Notes under the pieces: generated by a model
What the model saw: only the letters and a program-made list of their open reading frames with translations
Told to the model about the DNA's origin: nothing
Database searches by the model: none
Source: Nostoc sp. 'Peltigera membranacea cyanobiont' 210A
GTDB lineage: Bacteria; Cyanobacteriota; Cyanobacteriia; Cyanobacteriales; Nostocaceae
Length of the DNA stretch: 64,000 bases
Assembly: GCF_002246015.1 (NCBI RefSeq)
Contig: NZ_NOLJ01000009.1
Location: forward strand, 1 to 64,000
Reading direction: 5' to 3'
Position numbers and translations under genes: made by a program
Shown here: piece after piece, positions 41,559-49,143 of the stretch
Position numbering within the stretch: position 1 is the stretch's first letter
How the letters are laid out: every line of letters starts with the position of its first letter

Positions 41559-42745
41559 AACTCTATACCTCTATCAGTTGATTGCGTTATTGTTGAATCG
41601 ATCGCAGTTTGAATTTGCTGCCATCTTGCTACGTCCTCGTTTGTTATACCCCTGGCGGTTTCAATTTGATTACTTGCAAGAGTTAGCCGAATCAGCGTTA
41701 GCTTTTCATTGGTTCTGGCAACAGTTAAACTTTGCGTGGTGCTATTGAAGCTGATCTGGTAGTTACTGCCTTCCAAGACAAATAGGTTTTCTTTTTCTGT
41801 GCGAATGGATTGAGGATAGGCAGTTGCTTGCTGTGCGAAGAACACTCTAGCTATGGGGGCAATTATAGTAGCGCGTTGCATCTGTTCTTGCTGTAATTGC
41901 TGATAGTCCCATTTCCCAAGTTCTATGCCCAAATCCATTTTTACCAAACGTTCTGCTAAAATTGCCATTTCTATTGGGCCAATACCTCCAGGGACGGGCG
42001 TAATGTTCTGGGGGATGCTGTAAGCACTGCGGTCTACATCGCCAGCAGCACCAGAAGCAGTAGGTGTAAAGCCACCATCGACAACCAAGCGATGAGAGGG
42101 GAGTACATAGTCCGTGAAAATTCCTCGTCTTCCGGTGACTGATACTACAATGTCAGCTTCTTGAGTTCTAGTCAGGTCATCGCCGTCTTCCAAACAGAAA
42201 CAGCTGATTCTACTTGCTTCTAAATATTTGATGACACCATTGCCCACAAAGCCACCTCCGCCGACAACTGCAACATTGGAATCTCTTTGTGCGTAGGATT
42301 CAACAATTCTGGCGATTCCTTCAGCAGTAGCACAACTTTCAAAGAAATTGTTGCTTTGTCTGCGGACGATATCTATATCTTTTTGTGGCTCTAATAGCCC
42401 AATTGAGCTTGTAAACTTAGCTGGAATTGGATATTGAACAATAGCAGCAGTGACTTGGGTGTTTTCGTTAATGGATTGAACAATGCCGTCAAATTGCTCT
42501 ACTGCGATATTAGGTGATAGCACAATATAATTGGGAGTAATGCCAATAGCGTTGAAAATAGCTACTTTTTGTTCTGCTGAGATTCTGGCTGCTTCATATC
42601 TAGCTCTTAATTCATTGCTGGCATTTTCTGAAGACTCAAATCTGATGATTGCTACTTCTTTTTGAGATGCTTGAAATATGGATTTGTATTTTTGACATTC
42701 TTGCTTTACGTGTTCTCGTATTAACTGTCCGTCTATGAGCGTCAT
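41555..42745 (-). CDS. divergent FolD-like protein with C-terminal extension
   Basis: A 396-residue protein whose first about 290 residues match methylenetetrahydrofolate dehydrogenase/cyclohydrolase: AAIVQYPIPAKF (VQ-x-P-x-P), KDIDIVRRQ, VAVVGGGGFVGNGVIKYL (NADP site), ITPVPGGIGPIEMAILAERL. The catalytic Lys of the Y-x3-K motif is replaced: Y50-E-A-A-R54. About 100 extra C-terminal residues have no known match. It may have lost the standard reaction and act on another substrate. It is translationally coupled to the glycosyltransferase. Confidence 0.7.
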   Translation of the reverse strand: MTLIDGQLIREHVKQECQKYKSIFQASQKEVAIIRFESSENASNELRARYEAARISAEQKVAIFNAIGITPNYIVLSPNIAVEQFDGIVQSINENTQVTAAIVQYPIPAKFTSSIGLLEPQKDIDIVRRQSNNFFESCATAEGIARIVESYAQRDSNVAVVGGGGFVGNGVIKYLEASRISCFCLEDGDDLTRTQEADIVVSVTGRRGIFTDYVLPSHRLVVDGGFTPTASGAAGDVDRSAYSIPQNITPVPGGIGPIEMAILAERLVKMDLGIELGKWDYQQLQQEQMQRATIIAPIARVFFAQQATAYPQSIRTEKENLFVLEGSNYQISFNSTTQSLTVARTNEKLTLIRLTLASNQIETARGITNEDVARWQQIQTAIDSTITQSTDRGIEF

Positions 42746-42823
42746 TTAATATGGCGTTAAATTTGATGAAGAAAATTGTCTGGTACAAACAATTTTCTGA
42801 ATTTCTAATAGGATTTGTTGGAA

Positions 42824-43054
42824 TTAGGTAGGGCGTTTGGTGATTTCACCAACTTCTTGACCGTTGCAGGAAACCCAGTTAGTGACATAGCGTTCAGTGT
42901 CATGGAAGCCACTAAATTCAATACTGTTATCAGAACACTTCTCTTGGAACCATTGTTGTGCTTCTTGTTCTGTATTGAATGTTCTAGCGGCGACTTCTTC
43001 TACTGGAATCTTCCAGTTTGTATTGCCATACAAATCGCAAACATAATGTGTCAT
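42824..43054 (-). CDS. small unknown protein
   Basis: A 76-residue protein: MTHYVCDLYGNTNWKIPVEE..., a strand-rich protein with two cysteines near its middle and end. No recognised family. The start is 35 bp from the + strand gene at 43090, so the two are divergent. Confidence 0.5.
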   Translation of the reverse strand: MTHYVCDLYGNTNWKIPVEEVAARTFNTEQEAQQWFQEKCSDNSIEFSGFHDTERYVTNWVSCNGQEVGEITKRPT

Positions 43055-43089
43055 ATCTGTTACTCCTTTAACAATATTTAAAAACCACT

Positions 43090-43503
43090 ATGACAATTTT
43101 AAATCAACAACAGCAGGCTGAATTAATTATCCAACAAGCTTGCAAGGAAAATTTTACTGATAGCGAGAAAGCTATTTACGATGACTTTATTCTGGAAGCG
43201 GGGGTAAAAAACCCATCCAAGATGACTGAGGCTACTGCTGATGCTTTGATTAAATACCTTGATGGCTGCGACGCATCTAACGAGTTTGTTGCTAATGTAG
43301 TAAATCGCCTCGCGCAAGTTGCCCCGGCTCATATCATGACTAAGATTCTCAAGAGTGATAATGACGGCGATGGTGTGCCTTTATACGAGGAATTAAAACT
43401 TGGAACAAAGGCTACCGAATTTGATACCTCTTTTGAAATAGCGGCTGCAAGACAAAAACAATATCAATTTTCTCCAACTCGGAATTGCGATATGGAGTTG
43501 TAA
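43090..43503 (+). CDS. small protein with an EF-hand-like loop
   Basis: A 137-residue mostly helical protein. Residues about 90-101 (SDNDGDGVPLYEEL) form a canonical-looking calcium-binding loop (D-x-D-G-D-G-x5-E). The N-terminal helix is glutamine-rich (QQQQAELIIQQ). No known family. Followed by a terminator (43601-43632). Confidence 0.6.
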   Translation: MTILNQQQQAELIIQQACKENFTDSEKAIYDDFILEAGVKNPSKMTEATADALIKYLDGCDASNEFVANVVNRLAQVAPAHIMTKILKSDNDGDGVPLYEELKLGTKATEFDTSFEIAAARQKQYQFSPTRNCDMEL

Positions 43504-43600
43504 GTATAACCCACTACTAAATAATAATCTGTAGTGGATATGAGATCGTTATTTTCTAAAACGACTGAAAATAGAGATTAACCAGTTGCTACACAGGGTT

Positions 43601-43632
43601 AGACACTTACTCTTAGCTCGAAGTAAGTGTCT
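43601..43632 (+). terminator. terminator of the EF-hand-like gene
   Basis: AGACACTTAC (43601-43610) pairs perfectly with GTAAGTGTCT (43623-43632), then TAGAGGCTTTTC. Confidence 0.55.
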
Positions 43633-43702
43633 TAGAGGCTTTTCTCAAATATCGCCATCTTTCCCATACTCAAAATTAACCTTCGATATACTGGGTGTAA
43701 AA

Positions 43703-43731
43703 AATGCGCTTACGATTAACAGTAGCGCATT
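43703..43731 (-). terminator. terminator of the 43795 gene
   Basis: AATGCGCT (43703-43710) pairs with AGCGCATT (43724-43731); on the minus strand TTTTTTAC follows, about 60 bp after the stop. Confidence 0.7.
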
Positions 43732-43794
43732 CCCGATCTTGTACAGCGATCGCAATACTCCCAGCCCAAATAATCAGGCGATTCCCCTGTAAGT

Positions 43795-44625
43795 TTAACT
43801 TTGGAAAATTACCCCAGTGTCCTGATTTTCATCCCAAAACCACCAACCTTGGGATAGTTCAGAAAGAACGCGCATTAGTGCTAACTGTTGCTGTGTGATT
43901 TCCCCACCGCCGTAGCTGACGTTGCTAGTGCCATCCCATGATTTAAGAATTGATTCTAAATTGTATCCATTGCCCATAATCCAACTGGCATAGAAGCAGT
44001 CTTTGGATATTTCTTCCATGATGGCTAGCAGTTCGAGTGCGGCATCAGGATTGGGTGATTTTAGGGCTTCGAGTGCAAGGCGGAGGTTTTCTTCCCTGTC
44101 TGCAAGAAACTCCGAAAAAGCTGCTCTATTTGATGGTAAATTCTCCTTTTCAAGTGTAATTAATTTGCCATTTACAATCTTGACTGGAGTTATATTTGAG
44201 TAATCAGTTCGGTCATCTTCACTTGCCTTTGCTTTTATAGCTAAAGGATGCCAATGGATGCGTTCAATTTTATTGGTCTGAGGATTTGTCCATGTCCAGA
44301 ATAGTTTGTGAGATGCAGCACCCTTAACTGTCAGATAAGTTCTTTTATGTCGAATGGGATAGTCTACACCTTCTTCTTTTTTGGCTTGCAAAAAGGCTTC
44401 TATTGATAGATATTCTTCATTGAGGTATGCCATTTTACGTGGTGCCGTCGCATATGTATAACCCGATATGCTGCTGCTATCACCATCTTTCAAGACTACC
44501 AAATTCCATTTGTCGTTTATTGGATTCTGTATCCAAAACTCAACTGATATTGTTTGTACAAATCGATCTAAAATTTGAACTACACAAGGATAGTAAAGTG
44601 TGAGTTGTTGATTGCTATTAGTCAT
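43795..44625 (-). CDS. unknown protein
   Basis: A 276-residue protein started at the ATG at 44625, 2 bp after the upstream stop; an ATG at 44640 would overlap that gene. The N-terminal part has many strands (TLYYPCVVQILDRFVQTISV), the middle has basic/aromatic residues (RTYLTVKGAASHKLFWTWTN), and the C terminus is helical with a tryptophan-rich end. No catalytic motif was recognised. Coupled to the 44628-45089 gene. Confidence 0.55.
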   Translation of the reverse strand: MTNSNQQLTLYYPCVVQILDRFVQTISVEFWIQNPINDKWNLVVLKDGDSSSISGYTYATAPRKMAYLNEEYLSIEAFLQAKKEEGVDYPIRHKRTYLTVKGAASHKLFWTWTNPQTNKIERIHWHPLAIKAKASEDDRTDYSNITPVKIVNGKLITLEKENLPSNRAAFSEFLADREENLRLALEALKSPNPDAALELLAIMEEISKDCFYASWIMGNGYNLESILKSWDGTSNVSYGGGEITQQQLALMRVLSELSQGWWFWDENQDTGVIFQS

Positions 44626-44627
44626 TA

Positions 44628-45089
44628 CTATTCCATCCATTCGATTGGGGATATGGTTTCCTTTTTGGCGGGAAGTATTTTGACTTCGTAGCCATAAAGA
44701 ATTAATTCATACAGAGTTTCTAATAGTTGCTTGGGTGATATACTGTCCCATTGCTTGCACTCTAAGATATGTTTCAATACTTGCTCTGGAGCATTAACTA
44801 CCCAAAGACTGTGAACTTTTCTGTTTCTAAATCCCGCACATAATTGAACAATTGGTTGTAGCTCAACTGTTGTTTTTGGTATGTGAATAATTGCTGAACT
44901 TATAGGGATTGTTGGTTTTACTTCTAGATTTTTGGGTGGTAAAAAATCGGGGTCACTGTACCACTGTCCGTCGATTTGGTATGCAATCATTAGGTATGGC
45001 AATGCTTTAATCGCATTTATAGTTCCCCATCTTGCAGTTTGTCCTGCGTGAAACCAGATGTAAGAGCCGTTGTGTATTATCATGTACAA
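44628..45089 (-). CDS. unknown protein, first gene of a pair
   Basis: A 153-residue protein: MYMIIHNGSYIWFHAGQTAR..., strand-rich with several tryptophans, and a C-terminal helix (ILECKQWDSISPKQLLETLY). No known family. It is transcribed from the 45090-45440 gap, which holds two copies of a 21-bp direct repeat. Confidence 0.5.
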   Translation of the reverse strand: MYMIIHNGSYIWFHAGQTARWGTINAIKALPYLMIAYQIDGQWYSDPDFLPPKNLEVKPTIPISSAIIHIPKTTVELQPIVQLCAGFRNRKVHSLWVVNAPEQVLKHILECKQWDSISPKQLLETLYELILYGYEVKILPAKKETISPIEWME

Positions 45090-45121
45090 TTTTTATGATT
45101 TTGACTTGAGGTTTTGCTTGC

Positions 45122-45190
45122 CTAGCTAGTTGATAATTTCGTCTATGGGAGAAAATCTAGCTAATTTTTCTAGCTAGAGAATAATTTCGT
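45122..45190. repeat. two direct repeats of CTAGCTAG-N3-ATAATTTCGT form
   Basis: At 45122-45142 and 45170-45190, 48 bp apart, differing only at three bases in the middle. They flank a CTAGCTAA/TTTCTAGC partial palindrome. Candidate operator of the 44628-45089 gene. Confidence 0.5.
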
Positions 45191-45388
45191 ATTTGTATGA
45201 ACACTTAGTTAAAACTCGCCATTATTAGCCATGTGCAGTCAACTTCATGCTCAGGTAAAATATTTTGGATTTTATTGATTGCTGAATTACTCCTAATAAC
45301 TACCTTTACAAGGTGTGTAATAACTGTGGTGATTAATCTATGAACAGATTAATTTTTATTTAAAATATTAAATAAATTATTGAAAATA

Positions 45389-45423
45389 AAAAGTGCGCTA
45401 TTATAATCAGATGACGCACTTTT
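45389..45423 (-). terminator. terminator of the HNH-like gene
   Basis: AAAAGTGCG (45389-45397) pairs with CGCACTTTT (45415-45423); on the minus strand it is followed by TTATTTTC. Confidence 0.7.
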
Positions 45424-45440
45424 ATTAAAAAAAATTATGA

Positions 45441-46283
45441 TTAAGCGTGGTGAAGGATAATATTTATTGCGTCTTGAGTGCTAATTTGATATTGTGTAGC
45501 AAGTTTATTCATATTGGCTTCACCATTTGCATGAGCTTTGACAATTGCGCGAATAATATTTGGTGAAACATTAATCTCACAATTTGTAACAACTGGTTTG
45601 GGTAAAGTTTGAGAAATGAAGAATTCTTTTCTTTTTAAGAAATGTATTTGACAGTAATGCTCTTTTCTGGGTATCCATTGACAATTTCCGGGAGCAAAGT
45701 CACTCTCTAGATCAATACGTGCTATGACTGTTCCTTCGGGTGCTACTCCCATATCTTTTAAGAACTGGGTAAAGTTATCGCGCCAGGATGCATCAACTTC
45801 AATTCCGCACCCGCCATGATACTTGTACTGATGGTGGTTCTTGTTATAGCAGATGCGCTTGATGTGTAACCAGGAGTTATACTCGTGGCTTTTACAGTGG
45901 CCGTGGACAGTTTTATCGCTCTTGAGGGTTTCGCGCTGCAAGCACCCGCAACTTTGTGTAAGCCCTCTTTTTAAGCTATTTTTACTGACATACTTTTGGG
46001 TTCCGCAGCTGCATAAAGTAAGGAGTAGTAATTCACCCCTTTTCCCCTTAACTTCTACATCGGATATAACTTTTAGTCTCCCAAAGTTTGCCCCAACTGG
46101 GATGGATTCTTTTCTTTTTTTACAACCACAATTAGTTGATCGACCATTGGTGAGGGTGTGACTGTAGACAAGTTTTTGGGTTCCACAATCACACTGGCAT
46201 AATACTTGCTTTCCTTGTTTATTTAGTACAATCCAGCTACCGAATTTTTCACTTATATTAATTACTCGTTTTGTAGTCTCCAT
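45441..46283 (-). CDS. zinc-ribbon repeat protein with HNH-like domain
   Basis: A 280-residue protein. Two or three short ribbons of C-x-C-G...CGC form (QCDCGTQKLVYSHTLTNG, LCSCGTQKYVSKN, SQSCGCL-type) occupy about 25-115. The rest has a pattern common in phage and intein-associated HNH/AP2-type proteins: LHIKRICYNKNHHQYKYHGG, then W...F...L.DMGVAPEG, a conserved R-x-D (ARIDLESDFAPGNCQW). It is probably a homing-endonuclease-like or DNA-binding protein. The C-terminal helix-turn-helix (NKLATQYQISTQDAINIIL) supports DNA binding. Confidence 0.6.
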   Translation of the reverse strand: METTKRVINISEKFGSWIVLNKQGKQVLCQCDCGTQKLVYSHTLTNGRSTNCGCKKRKESIPVGANFGRLKVISDVEVKGKRGELLLLTLCSCGTQKYVSKNSLKRGLTQSCGCLQRETLKSDKTVHGHCKSHEYNSWLHIKRICYNKNHHQYKYHGGCGIEVDASWRDNFTQFLKDMGVAPEGTVIARIDLESDFAPGNCQWIPRKEHYCQIHFLKRKEFFISQTLPKPVVTNCEINVSPNIIRAIVKAHANGEANMNKLATQYQISTQDAINIILHHA

Positions 46284-46311
46284 AAATCATTTGGGTGCTA
46301 TTACTGCTGGG

Positions 46312-47730
46312 TTATATATCTAAAACAAGCTGTTTTTCTTGCTCCAGTTCCTTCTTTATCCAGGCAAGTTGCTGTCCAATGGCTAGGTGCTGCATTGGTA
46401 CTTTTGTCGCGTATCCGTTTGCTTGTAAAATGGATGTTACCTCCTGTCTGTAAAGCTTGCCCGTCAAGAATACAAACTCTATTTCCGGGGACGCAACTTG
46501 TATGAGGCTTTCTGCTACTTGTTGCGCCCATAGTATGCGTTCCTGATGAGATAAGGAATAGGGGGATTTGTCGTAGGGTTTGATGATTGCTTCTGGGTTA
46601 ATAACTTGATGTAAAGGTGAGAGGATATACCATCTTGACTCTTGCTCTTCTACGTAGCGACGGCACGCTTGAAAGTGCTGCGAATAATATAAGTCTTTGG
46701 CGGCAGCAGGGTAGGTAAGCTGCTTGCCACATCCTGCAACCAGGTAGATTTTTTCCTTGGGAGTGAACTTTCTGTAGGTGCTGATCACCAGATTGAGGTT
46801 GTGGGCGATTCTTCCCATAGTATGCGTCCGTCCTTTGTTTGTCAGCCGAGGGTCAATCCTATGTCGGTTGAGAACCCTGCAAACATGACAGTTGCATTTT
46901 GGCGCACAGTAGGTTGGCATCCGAATTAATTTTTCCTCGTGGCTGACGAACATCCCACCCCCTAGTCCTTCCCGGATAAAAGTTGAACCATCAAAGGATA
47001 GTCCCATCTGAATAAAAGCTTTGGCATACTGGGGCGAGCATAATCCAAAAACGTGCAGGTGAGCATTTGGCTCGTGCAATGGTGCGATGGCTGCGGCGGG
47101 CGTAGCCATCGCATCCGCTTTCGGCAATACTCGTTCCGAGTCAATTAGCGATGGCGAAACGCCCGCCTTCGGCGATCGCACAACGTCAGTGATTGTTTTG
47201 ATAATGTGTAAGTTAGTTGAATGCTCTCTCGCCTGGGAAACAAGCCCACCGATGCCGAGATGGTGGTATCCCAGTCCCAAAAGATATTTTGCTACTTCGA
47301 GGCGTTCACTGAGAGACTGCCCGTGGATGACTGCTAGGGGTATTCTGTTGGGAAGATAACTTTTAGCAAGCTGGATAAATGTTTCTGCTTGTTTAAGGTT
47401 GTATTCTTGCCGTTCCCTGATATTTTCTCCAACAAGTAAATGGTCGGGACAAACAATAATATCGCCGACCTTTGAGCGTTCTCTATATCTATGAATAGAC
47501 CAGTAAGCATCAACATATTTACCGTTTAGAGTGGGGATATCTTGGTCACGGTAGTTAAATGATCCACAGTCATGAACAATGGGACTATCTGGAACAATTT
47601 CTGCTTTGATCGCGAGTGAGTATAGCCAGCCTACCGGCTGATACTCAAGCAACTGCCAGATTGGGATTTTTTTACCCTTGCTTCTAACAAAATCGCTCTT
47701 ACCCAATACTGGATAGAAACCTAATTTCAT
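46312..47730 (-). CDS. tRNA-guanine transglycosylase-like (DpdA-like) protein fused to DUF6884
   Basis: A 472-residue fusion. The TGT domain (1-about 320) has HDCGSFNYRD (candidate first catalytic Asp), VIHGQSLSERLEVAKYLLGLGYHHLGIGGL, GLSFDGSTF (second catalytic Asp region) and the zinc site CNCHVC with a following His. The C-terminal part (IYLVAGCGKQLTYPAAAKDL, RWYILSPLHQVINPEAII) is DUF6884. DpdA enzymes insert 7-deazaguanine bases into DNA, and DUF6884 co-occurs with such systems, so DNA modification is the likely role, but canonical tRNA TGT cannot be fully excluded. A repeat-derived insertion of about 35 residues is at 47085-47185. Confidence 0.75.
   Translation of the reverse strand: MKLGFYPVLGKSDFVRSKGKKIPIWQLLEYQPVGWLYSLAIKAEIVPDSPIVHDCGSFNYRDQDIPTLNGKYVDAYWSIHRYRERSKVGDIIVCPDHLLVGENIRERQEYNLKQAETFIQLAKSYLPNRIPLAVIHGQSLSERLEVAKYLLGLGYHHLGIGGLVSQAREHSTNLHIIKTITDVVRSPKAGVSPSLIDSERVLPKADAMATPAAAIAPLHEPNAHLHVFGLCSPQYAKAFIQMGLSFDGSTFIREGLGGGMFVSHEEKLIRMPTYCAPKCNCHVCRVLNRHRIDPRLTNKGRTHTMGRIAHNLNLVISTYRKFTPKEKIYLVAGCGKQLTYPAAAKDLYYSQHFQACRRYVEEQESRWYILSPLHQVINPEAIIKPYDKSPYSLSHQERILWAQQVAESLIQVASPEIEFVFLTGKLYRQEVTSILQANGYATKVPMQHLAIGQQLAWIKKELEQEKQLVLDI
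47085..47185. repeat. palindromic HIP1-type repeat inserted in the TGT-like gene
   Basis: GCGATGGCTGCGGCGGGCGT...GCCATCGC forms a large inverted repeat, followed by further GCGATGGCG and GCGATCGC sites. It encodes the in-frame insert SPKAGVSPSLIDSERVLPK and following, before PNAHLHVFGLCSP. Confidence 0.6.
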
Positions 47731-47803
47731 AGTATTTAAACGAGCAAAAGTTGATTTACATTCGTTAAGTTAACCCTCTGCTTGGAAAGGGCTAACTAGT
47801 AGA

Positions 47804-48004
47804 TTACTGTCTGTATTTATTTGCAATATTTAGAAGATACTGCCGCCAACGGTTAGATACTTTTGTAGCAAGAGTGCTAATAGCACTTGCTGCAATTTCT
47901 TCTGCTTCAGTTTCAAAAGCATCATCAAAGTGAATCTTGGCGTGATACTTCATACCATCGAAGTGGATATTGAAGCTAGGATTGAGTTGAAAGTCTTGAA
48001 TCAT
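47804..48004 (-). CDS. small unknown protein
   Basis: A 66-residue protein: strand-rich start (NIHFDGMKYHAKIHFDDAFE) and an amphipathic basic helix (ISTLATKVSNRWRQYLLN). It lies 10 bp after the next gene on the strand. No known family. Confidence 0.4.
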   Translation of the reverse strand: MIQDFQLNPSFNIHFDGMKYHAKIHFDDAFETEAEEIAASAISTLATKVSNRWRQYLLNIANKYRQ

Positions 48005-48014
48005 ATTTTTATCC

Positions 48015-48899
48015 TTACTGGGGAAGATATAAACACTTGTTTTGTTCTGCTAGCCTATTTGTGTGATAGTTATCAAGAATCATTTTCTTAAATTCTTCTC
48101 TTGTTGCTTGCAAGTCGCGGAATATTTTGTCAGTGGGATAGAAGAATACCGACTGTTGGCGGCTGTAAAACCAGACCAGTTGATTGATACTATAGGTATC
48201 ATTGCTATCAAGCAGGACGTAACTAATTTGTTGGTAAAAGTTTTCTAGAGAGAAGGGACGCTTTTTGGCAGTTGTTCGTACATCGATGAGAGTATTTCCA
48301 GCAATTATCTGGCAATCAGCACCTCCAAGATATTCACTTAAAGGGTATGAAGCATTGCAGGTAATATTCCCACTTACTTGATTAGCTACTGTTTGCCAGG
48401 TACGGGGTACAATACCGATGATTTGAGATGTATCTTGGATACTAGGAAGCCATTTTTTGAAGTATTCTGCTTCAAGCTGAAGAGATTTTTCTCCTTGTAG
48501 AAAAGGTTGAATAATCTCATGAATATTACGGCTACGAGCATAATTTTCTAATGCACCCAAGAGCATACACTTTAGAGCTTCTTCTTCAAGTGAATTTGAA
48601 TTTGTAATGGAATAATCGAAGGCATATTCTATTTTGAGGGCTTTTGCTCCAACCTGAGCAAGACAATTGGTAAACCATGTTTGGTCTTCATAGATGCTTC
48701 CTAAATACTTGGCAAGTGCTTTGGCGATCGCACTTCCTACTAAGGGAAAATCTACCCCATCAATCGGTCTGATAATTTCTTGATTTTCTAATAGCTGGTT
48801 ATGGTTAGTAATCATCTTGATGACTGTCTTGTTGAGTCTAGAGTCAAACCATCTCCTGATAGGTGAGTTTCTATTTTTTAATTCGGATGTTAAGCTCAC
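48015..48899 (-). CDS. PD-(D/E)XK-like putative nuclease
   Basis: A 294-residue protein. The middle contains a segment like that of many phage/plasmid nuclease-fold proteins: YLGGADCQIIAGNTLIDVRTTAKKRPFSLENFYQQISYVLL, where D...D-[VI]-[KR]-T forms the metal site and a conserved Gln/Asp follows. The usual Lys is Arg (IDVRTT), so activity may be altered. The N terminus is basic and helical. Not linked to another restriction or defence gene here. Confidence 0.55.
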   Translation of the reverse strand: MSLTSELKNRNSPIRRWFDSRLNKTVIKMITNHNQLLENQEIIRPIDGVDFPLVGSAIAKALAKYLGSIYEDQTWFTNCLAQVGAKALKIEYAFDYSITNSNSLEEEALKCMLLGALENYARSRNIHEIIQPFLQGEKSLQLEAEYFKKWLPSIQDTSQIIGIVPRTWQTVANQVSGNITCNASYPLSEYLGGADCQIIAGNTLIDVRTTAKKRPFSLENFYQQISYVLLDSNDTYSINQLVWFYSRQQSVFFYPTDKIFRDLQATREEFKKMILDNYHTNRLAEQNKCLYLPQ

Positions 48900-49143
48900 T
48901 TTTTAGTTTTTTGTTTGAGATACTACATTGAGTATCTGCGTGAGCTTTACGTAGTAATTTTTGTTTTAATCGCGTTACTGATTTAAGTAAAGAGACTAAT
49001 CATTCAAAATCAGTGAAAAGTTTATGAAGTAAGCTTTTTAAATTTCATAACTCGTACAAATTTGGATAAATTCTCAATTCAAGTTTTTATATTTTCAATG
49101 CGACTTTGCAAACTTTGTATTAGACAACTTGGTAATACCTAGT

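Larger units (their letters stand above)
45090..45440. other. 351-bp regulatory gap with direct repeats and a terminator
   Basis: Holds direct repeats at 45122-45142 and 45170-45190, a terminator for the 45441 gene at 45389-45423, and otherwise AT-rich DNA. No gene seen. Confidence 0.6.

Noticed and set aside
43586-43898. Short + strand frames between the EF-hand-like gene and the 43795 gene
   Set aside because: They cover two terminator hairpins and have no family pattern.
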